Assembly (NCBI GenBank): GCA_003554685.1
Contig: PWHA01000328.1
Coordinates: 1-11,203 of the forward strand
Source of the DNA: Halanaerobiaceae bacterium
Lineage (GTDB): Bacteria; Bacillota; Halanaerobiia; Halanaerobiales; Halarsenatibacteraceae
DNA length: 11,203 nucleotides
Direction of reading: 5' to 3'
Position 1 is the first letter of the stretch. Each line of letters starts with the position of its first letter. The position numbers and the translations under genes were made by a program. Below, piece after piece: positions 7,306-11,203 of this stretch. The notes beneath the pieces are model-generated. The model was not told where the DNA came from. It did no database searches and saw nothing but the letters and a program-made list of their open reading frames with translations.

Positions 7306-7322
7306 TGCTGTCAATAGCAGCA
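7306..7322. promoter_or_regulatory. Inverted repeat upstream of the KaiC-like operon
   Basis: TGCTG (7306-7310) and CAGCA (7318-7322) flank a 7-nt centre, 33 bp upstream of the KaiC-like start. The element overlaps a TTGACA on the minus strand (7314-7309). I could not place a convincing -10 box, so this is only a possible operator. Confidence 0.25.
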
Positions 7323-7474
7323 GTATTATTCAACTGCAGCTATCTTAAAAACATGTTAATTATTATTTAATAAAAGCTAAAATAATTTAAAAACTCCGTA
7401 AGTCAAATAAATAGAGACCCTCATCATCTTAAACTCTCTGCTGCTAAAAAGGAGCGCTTCCAGCCTTGGATATA

Positions 7475-7498
7475 TAAAATACCCGGCCTAATTCCGGG
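7475..7498 (-). terminator. Possible weak terminator of the 920-aa sensor gene
   Basis: On the minus strand CCCGG (7498-7494) and CCGGG (7486-7482) form a short G+C-rich stem that includes the TAG stop codon in its loop, followed by TATTTTAT. The stem is only 5 bp and the T-tract is broken, so termination may be partial. The remaining DNA between 7274 and 7481 is A+T-rich and shows no other gene. Confidence 0.35.
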
Positions 7499-10250
7499 AT
7501 TTTTCCTGCATCATTTCCACAAAAGTTCTGGCTGCTTCAGGATCAAACTGGCTGCCGGCACATCTCTCAATTTCCTCAAGAGCTTTTTCCCGGGAAATTG
7601 CCTTCTTATATGGACGTTCGCTGGTCATTACATCATAGGCATCAACTATGGCTATGATCCTTGAGAGATAGGGGATTTCTTCTCCAGCCAATCCCTCAGG
7701 GTAACCGGTCCCATCCCACCACTCATGATGAGCTTTAATCTCCGCAGCAATTCCAGCAAACTCTTCAGTAGCTGCTGCAATTTCAGCTCCCTTGATAGTG
7801 TGTTTTTCCATGATCACCCATTCTTCCGGGGAAAGATCGCCCGGCTTTTTCAAAATTTCTTCAGGAATAAAGGTTTTTCCGATATCGTGAAGAGAGGCCA
7901 GCAGGGAAAGGTTATTTAAGTCCTTATTATTAAGTCCCAGCCTTTTGCCCAGCTCGTTGGCCAGGTCTGCCATTCTAAAAGCATGCTCTTCAGTATCATG
8001 GCTTTTGGTGCCCAGCACTCTTAAAAGATTCCTGATAATCCTGTTTTCACTGCTTTCCTTATCCAGCAGCTTGTTCTGTTTCATATTCTTTTCAGCCTGA
8101 CTGATGACCTTATTTATATCCTGATTAATATCTTCTTTAACAGCCATCCCGACTCCCAGCGAGATAGGGATCTCCTGGTCATTGGTCAGCTGGCACTGTT
8201 TTTTTATCCGATCTATAACAATTTGCCCGTCTCCGGCATCGGTTTGGGGCAGCAGCAGAATGAACTCATCCCCGCCCCAGCGGGCCAGAATATCTTCTTT
8301 TCTTACTACCTCCTGTAGTATTTCTGCTGCTTTCTTAATTGCATTATCGCCCCGGTCCCGGCCGAAGCCGGCATTGATAATTTCCAGTCCGTTAATATCA
8401 GCCACAATGATGGTAAGAGGCAGCTGTCTTCTGGTATCAAGCCTCTTAAGCTCCAGTTCAAAAAAAGATCTGTTGTAGAATCCGGTCAGACTGTCATGAT
8501 AACTTAAATATCTGATCCTTTCCTGACGTTCCTTCCGTTCAGTGATATTTTCATGAGCGATGACCACGCCCCGGCGGCCCTCCTTTTCAGAACCGGCAAG
8601 GGGCGTCACCCTGCCAACGAACCAGCGCTTTTCTTCGGGAGAATGACAGGGATATTCCAGCTCAAAAAAATCTTTCTTTCCAGAAATAACATCCCGGATA
8701 CCCCGGGCAAATTCCAGAGCAGTTTCTCTCTCCTCATCCAGAGATTTTTGGCATACCTCAAGATAATTTGTACCCGGAGTAACCCTCTCTATTTCCGCTT
8801 CATTTTCCTGAGCAAAATCCAGCCAGGATTGATTGACATCTTTAATATTGCCCTCAGAATCCAGGACGCAGATATTGGTACTCAAAGAGTTTAAAATGCT
8901 GGCAAGTTTAAGATTATCAGCCTTCCTTGCCTTCTCAATCTCCTTTTTCTCAATTACAATGGCAAGCTCATTGGCCACCGTATCCAGCAGATTTTTTTCT
9001 TCAGGAAGAAATAGGCTTGGAGCTGAAGCTGATATATTTTCCCGTTCAGCATCGCCGAAGTAGAAGGCAGTTATCTGGCCCTCAATCTTGTCATTAACCT
9101 TAATTGGGCAGGAGATCAGGTTTTGAGTCTCTGTAAAATTATCCTCACAGAATACTTCGTCCTGATAAATTATGCGAACTTCTGTTCTATCAGGTTTCCT
9201 AAAATACCCGGGCAGAAGTCTGATTATCCGGTTGAATATTTCGGGCAGGGTTAGCTTGTTATCCGCCAGGTATTTTGCTATGGTATGCAGGCAGTCAAGT
9301 TCTTTAACTCTTTCCTGAAGCTTAAAGTGAATTTCTTTAGATTCGGTAATATCTATAAAGGTACCAACCACCCTGACAACTTTACCGGAGCTGTCAGTTA
9401 TCGGCATACCGACAGTTCTAACCCACATCTTCTGACCTCTGGCACTGATAAAGCGTACCTCCAGATCATAAGATTCACCCTCTTCCACCGCCCGGCGGAA
9501 AGAAGTTGCTATCTGCTCGCGGTAGGGTTCGGGATAAAGCTCTAGACTTTTTTCCATGTGACCTGCTTTTAAAAAATTAGATAGAAAATTAGAATCATCG
9601 GGAACAGGAAAGCCGTGCAGCCTGAAGAGCTCATCGGTCCAGTAGAATCTGTCTTCAGCTACAATGTATTCCCAGCCTCCAGTACCAGCCAGACTCTCGC
9701 TCTGCTCCAGCAGGCGTTTGCTTCTTTTAAGCTCTTTCTCCTGTTTTTCTTTGTCTCTGATAAGTCTCTTGATCCGGTTCTGCTGTTCTATCAGCTTAAG
9801 ATCGGCTTCTACCAGGACTTTAAACTGTTGGAGAAGTTCTTTTTCCTCTGCGGTAAATTTTCTGGCCTCCCGGCCCAGCACACAGATAGTTCCAAAAGTT
9901 TCCCCGTCGGGCCAGATAAGCGGCAGTCCAAGATAGGAGATAAGCCCCATCTCAATATCAGGGTTATCTGGCTGCCATTCTTCCTCCTCCAGGGCGTTGA
10001 CAATCTCCAGCTCACCTTCCTGTGATATTGTTTTCTCACAGTAAAGACCGGCAACCTTCTTCCGCTCTCCCTCTGCGTAGGGGTTGTCCGGATTGCTGCT
10101 GGCCTTAAATACCTCGATATAGGGGCGGTCCAGCCGCATAATTAGAGCTGCCGGCAGCTCATATATAAAGGCAGTTAGGTTAAGGATTTTCTGCCAGCCT
10201 GCAGCAACATCTGCTGGAACTTCATGAGTTTTGGATGAAAATTCATCCAT
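7488..10250 (-). CDS. GAF-PAS-GAF-PAS-GGDEF-HD-GYP sensor for c-di-GMP (920 aa)
   Basis: A soluble multidomain sensor. Residues about 14-155 are a GAF domain, followed by a charged coiled-coil-like linker (about 150-187), a PAS domain with a PAC-type end (187-305, ending FIDITESKE), a second, more divergent GAF-like domain (about 315-437) and a second PAS (about 447-576). The GGDEF domain (about 585-727) has GGDEF at 659-663, RxxD at 650-653, metal Asp618, Asn626 and Asp635. It differs at usually conserved neighbours: LEIINAGFGRDRGD carries Glu623, Ala627 and Arg631 where relatives have Lys, Asp and His. The HD-GYP domain (about 735-918) is complete: His756, HD788-789, Lys792, His817, HHE841-843, Asp846, GYP849-851, Asp870. 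Phosphodiesterase activity is likely; cyclase activity is less certain. ATG 10250 follows GGAGG by 7 nt; the frame stays open 11 codons upstream but that would include the ribosome binding site. The gene is visibly richer in G+C than its neighbours. Confidence 0.94.
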   Translation of the reverse strand: MDEFSSKTHEVPADVAAGWQKILNLTAFIYELPAALIMRLDRPYIEVFKASSNPDNPYAEGERKKVAGLYCEKTISQEGELEIVNALEEEEWQPDNPDIEMGLISYLGLPLIWPDGETFGTICVLGREARKFTAEEKELLQQFKVLVEADLKLIEQQNRIKRLIRDKEKQEKELKRSKRLLEQSESLAGTGGWEYIVAEDRFYWTDELFRLHGFPVPDDSNFLSNFLKAGHMEKSLELYPEPYREQIATSFRRAVEEGESYDLEVRFISARGQKMWVRTVGMPITDSSGKVVRVVGTFIDITESKEIHFKLQERVKELDCLHTIAKYLADNKLTLPEIFNRIIRLLPGYFRKPDRTEVRIIYQDEVFCEDNFTETQNLISCPIKVNDKIEGQITAFYFGDAERENISASAPSLFLPEEKNLLDTVANELAIVIEKKEIEKARKADNLKLASILNSLSTNICVLDSEGNIKDVNQSWLDFAQENEAEIERVTPGTNYLEVCQKSLDEERETALEFARGIRDVISGKKDFFELEYPCHSPEEKRWFVGRVTPLAGSEKEGRRGVVIAHENITERKERQERIRYLSYHDSLTGFYNRSFFELELKRLDTRRQLPLTIIVADINGLEIINAGFGRDRGDNAIKKAAEILQEVVRKEDILARWGGDEFILLLPQTDAGDGQIVIDRIKKQCQLTNDQEIPISLGVGMAVKEDINQDINKVISQAEKNMKQNKLLDKESSENRIIRNLLRVLGTKSHDTEEHAFRMADLANELGKRLGLNNKDLNNLSLLASLHDIGKTFIPEEILKKPGDLSPEEWVIMEKHTIKGAEIAAATEEFAGIAAEIKAHHEWWDGTGYPEGLAGEEIPYLSRIIAIVDAYDVMTSERPYKKAISREKALEEIERCAGSQFDPEAARTFVEMMQEKSRN

Positions 10251-10257
10251 TTTTTTT

Positions 10258-10262
10258 CCTCC
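10258..10262 (-). promoter_or_regulatory. Ribosome binding site that fixes the 920-aa start
   Basis: GGAGG on the minus strand, 7 nt before ATG at 10250. It rules against the longer in-frame start at 10283. Confidence 0.8.
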
Positions 10263-10346
10263 AAAAAACAGATTACAAAACAAAAACTACCATAGCTTAG
10301 GTTTATCTTTTTCTGGATAAAGACCTCTTATCTTTCCTTAAAATTG

Positions 10347-10359
10347 AGCTATTTTAGCT
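10347..10359 (-). terminator. Short hairpin overlapping the Rrf2 stop codon
   Basis: AGCTA (10359-10355) and TAGCT (10351-10347) form a 5-bp stem around 3 nt that includes the TAA stop, followed by CAATTTTAAGG. It is weak and may not terminate, so the Rrf2 gene and the 920-aa sensor gene (103 nt apart, same strand) could share a transcript. Confidence 0.2.
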
Positions 10360-10791
10360 GATATTCAAATCTCTCCTTAATTCTTTAAATTTTTCTGTGC
10401 TCTCGATTATATCCTCAATTGTCACATTTTCAAGCTCGGTCAGCATATCCTCAAAGGCCTCATCTAGCTTTTCCAAAATCAAACATCTCGGCCACAGCGA
10501 ACAGTTTCTATCTTCATAAAAACAGTCCATAACCATTTCTTTTCGTTCAAATATTCTAACAATTTCTCCCAGGGTAATTTCTTCTGCTGTACGGGCAAGC
10601 ATATAACCTCCATTAGGACCTTTATAAGATTTTGCCAGGCCTTCTCTGGTAAGCTGCTGCATAACTTTTGCTAGATAGCTTGCTGGAACCTCTAACTTAT
10701 CTGCAATCTCCTCCACAAGGGTAACTTTCCTTACCAATGCCAGAAACAACAGGCTGTGGATGGCATATTCTGTTTTCTGTGAATACTTCAT
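10354..10791 (-). CDS. Rrf2-family transcriptional regulator with a three-Cys Fe-S motif (145 aa)
   Basis: A typical-length Rrf2 (IscR/NsrR/CymR-type) repressor. The N-terminal winged helix-turn-helix covers about 1-65: MKYSQKTEYAIHSLLFLA, recognition helix around PASYLAKVMQQL, and wing GPNGGYMLAR at 58-67. Cys90, Cys97 and Cys103 are spaced C-x6-C-x5-C in the loop where IscR and NsrR bind an iron-sulphur cluster, so redox, iron or nitric oxide sensing is likely. The spacing is not identical to IscR (C-x5-C-x5-C), so I do not assign iscR or nsrR. No isc or suf genes are next to it in this window. The ATG at 10791 lies about 13 nt after AGGAGG (10810-10805), a long spacing with no better start. 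Upstream repeats of TCCTTGTCATG may be its own operators. Confidence 0.93.
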   Translation of the reverse strand: MKYSQKTEYAIHSLLFLALVRKVTLVEEIADKLEVPASYLAKVMQQLTREGLAKSYKGPNGGYMLARTAEEITLGEIVRIFERKEMVMDCFYEDRNCSLWPRCLILEKLDEAFEDMLTELENVTIEDIIESTEKFKELRRDLNIS

Positions 10792-10812
10792 GATTGTATT
10801 GTTGCCTCCTGG

Positions 10813-10823
10813 TCCTTGTCATG
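10813..10823. promoter_or_regulatory. Operator-like site, proximal copy
   Basis: TCCTTGTCATG, an exact copy of the left half and centre of the palindromic site at 10873-10889, placed exactly 60 bp from it and immediately upstream of the Rrf2 ribosome binding site. A regulator bound here could block translation-proximal transcription of the Rrf2 gene. Confidence 0.4.
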
Positions 10824-10854
10824 TAAAATATCTCCAATTAACTTAACTTCATCC

Positions 10855-10869
10855 CCCCTTGATTTGGGG
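10855..10869. promoter_or_regulatory. CCCC-GGGG inverted repeat between the two operator-like sites
   Basis: CCCC (10855-10858) and GGGG (10866-10869) flank a 7-nt A+T-rich centre in the leader of the Rrf2 gene. It has no T-tract on either strand, so it may be another protein-binding site. Confidence 0.25.
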
Positions 10870-10873
10870 TATT

Positions 10874-10889
10874 CCTTGTCATGACAGGG
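10874..10889. promoter_or_regulatory. Operator-like palindrome, distal copy
   Basis: CCTTGTCATGACAGGG is a 16-bp palindrome with one mismatched pair. The same 11 bases TCCTTGTCATG occur again at 10813. Repetition of one symmetrical motif upstream of a gene for a dimeric DNA-binding regulator suggests autoregulation. Confidence 0.45.
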
Positions 10890-10955
10890 ATTGCGGTAAT
10901 TTTATATCATGAACTGTAGTCTATTGATTAATTTTAATAAACCTTGATTATAACC

Positions 10956-10984
10956 TTTACATGAGCGCTTAGATGTGATATAAT
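10956..10984 (+). promoter_or_regulatory. Sigma-70-type promoter of the transposase
   Basis: TTTACA at 10956-10961, a 17-bp spacer and a perfect TATAAT at 10979-10984, with TG one base before it (extended -10). Transcription would begin near 10991 and read into the transposase start at 11033. Confidence 0.7.
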
Positions 10985-11032
10985 TATTTTATAGTAGTCT
11001 ATTACATAACCTAAACGTGGAGCTGATCTATT

Positions 11033-11203
11033 ATGTTTGTAAAAAAATCCTGGGACACTACTGCTAAAAACCCCAAAATCAGTCACAGCATTGTTAAATC
11101 CTATCGGGACCCCGAAACCAATACCCCCAGACACCGTACCATCTTAAATATCAGCTGCCTGCCTCAGGAAACCATCAAGGCAATTGAGCTATCTTTAAAA
11201 GAT
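11033..11203 (+). CDS. Transposase, N-terminal part (runs off the right edge)
   Basis: An open frame from ATG 11033, preceded by GGAG (11019-11022, 10-nt spacing), runs to the end of the window: 57 residues beginning MFVKKSWDTTAKNPKISHS and continuing with a VKSYRDPET...RHRTILNI segment. This matches what I recall of the N-terminus of IS4-superfamily transposases of the IS1634-like type, which begin with a basic strand, then an SYR motif and a hydrophobic ILN strand. The DDE catalytic residues would lie beyond the edge, so intactness cannot be judged. The family name is from memory. The left end of the element lies somewhere between about 10890 and 10956, but I could not identify its terminal inverted repeat. 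Confidence 0.65.
   Translation, partial: MFVKKSWDTTAKNPKISHSIVKSYRDPETNTPRHRTILNISCLPQETIKAIELSLKD

Noticed and set aside
7291..7314. TTGACA and TATAGC on the minus strand as a promoter for the KaiC-like operon
   Set aside because: The spacer is only 12 bp, too short for a sigma-70 promoter, and no other -10 box fits the TTGACA.
10251..10353. c-di-GMP riboswitch upstream of the 920-aa sensor or other genes
   Set aside because: I looked for the conserved GEMM core in the intergenic regions and saw none.
10934..11134. Minus-strand 66-residue frame at the right edge
   Set aside because: It is the antisense shadow of the transposase start and has no independent support.

Overview
The window looks like a piece of a low-G+C anaerobic Firmicutes-type chromosome. 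A Halanaerobiales-like or related clostridial lineage is my guess, based on the wording of the GGDEF and HD-GYP domains, the A+T-rich intergenic DNA, strong AGGAGG-type ribosome binding sites and abundant Lys/Glu. It is dominated by cyclic-di-GMP signalling. Three intact proteins each carry both a GGDEF (diguanylate cyclase) and an HD-GYP (c-di-GMP phosphodiesterase) domain. A fourth relative has decayed into a pseudogene, and a fifth, small protein carries a GGDEF-derived domain whose signature has become SEKKY.

Layout from left to right. Bases 1-56 hold the 5' end of an unidentified minus-strand gene. Its upstream region has five 12-bp tandem repeats and a 7-bp inverted repeat. Bases 388-1177 are the decayed PAS-GGDEF-HD-GYP pseudogene. 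Bases 1323-3119 (+) encode a 598-aa pseudo-receiver/PAS/GGDEF/HD-GYP protein. Bases 7273-3337 (minus) look like a three-gene operon: a two-domain KaiC-like ATPase, a 592-aa paralogue of the 598-aa protein, and the small degenerate-GGDEF protein with a four-Cys tail. Bases 10250-7488 (minus) encode a 920-aa GAF-PAS-GAF-PAS-GGDEF-HD-GYP sensor. Bases 10791-10354 (minus) encode an Rrf2-family regulator with three cysteines suited to an Fe-S cluster, preceded by repeated operator-like sites. Bases 11033-11203 (+) are the start of a transposase with its own promoter.

How the parts may work together (inference). The 920-aa sensor and the pseudo-receiver proteins probably tune c-di-GMP levels in response to signals read by their GAF, PAS and pseudo-receiver domains. 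The KaiC-like ATPase is tightly linked to one of these enzymes (12-nt gap, with the ribosome binding site reaching into its stop codon), so it may control or respond to that enzyme. The small third protein has lost the cyclase signature but keeps an RxxD at the inhibitory-site position, so it could be a c-di-GMP-binding or partner subunit. This KaiC-like/bifunctional enzyme/degenerate-GGDEF operon is the best candidate for an undescribed system in the window. The two large paralogues lie tail to tail as a long inverted repeat, and a transposase lies at the right edge.
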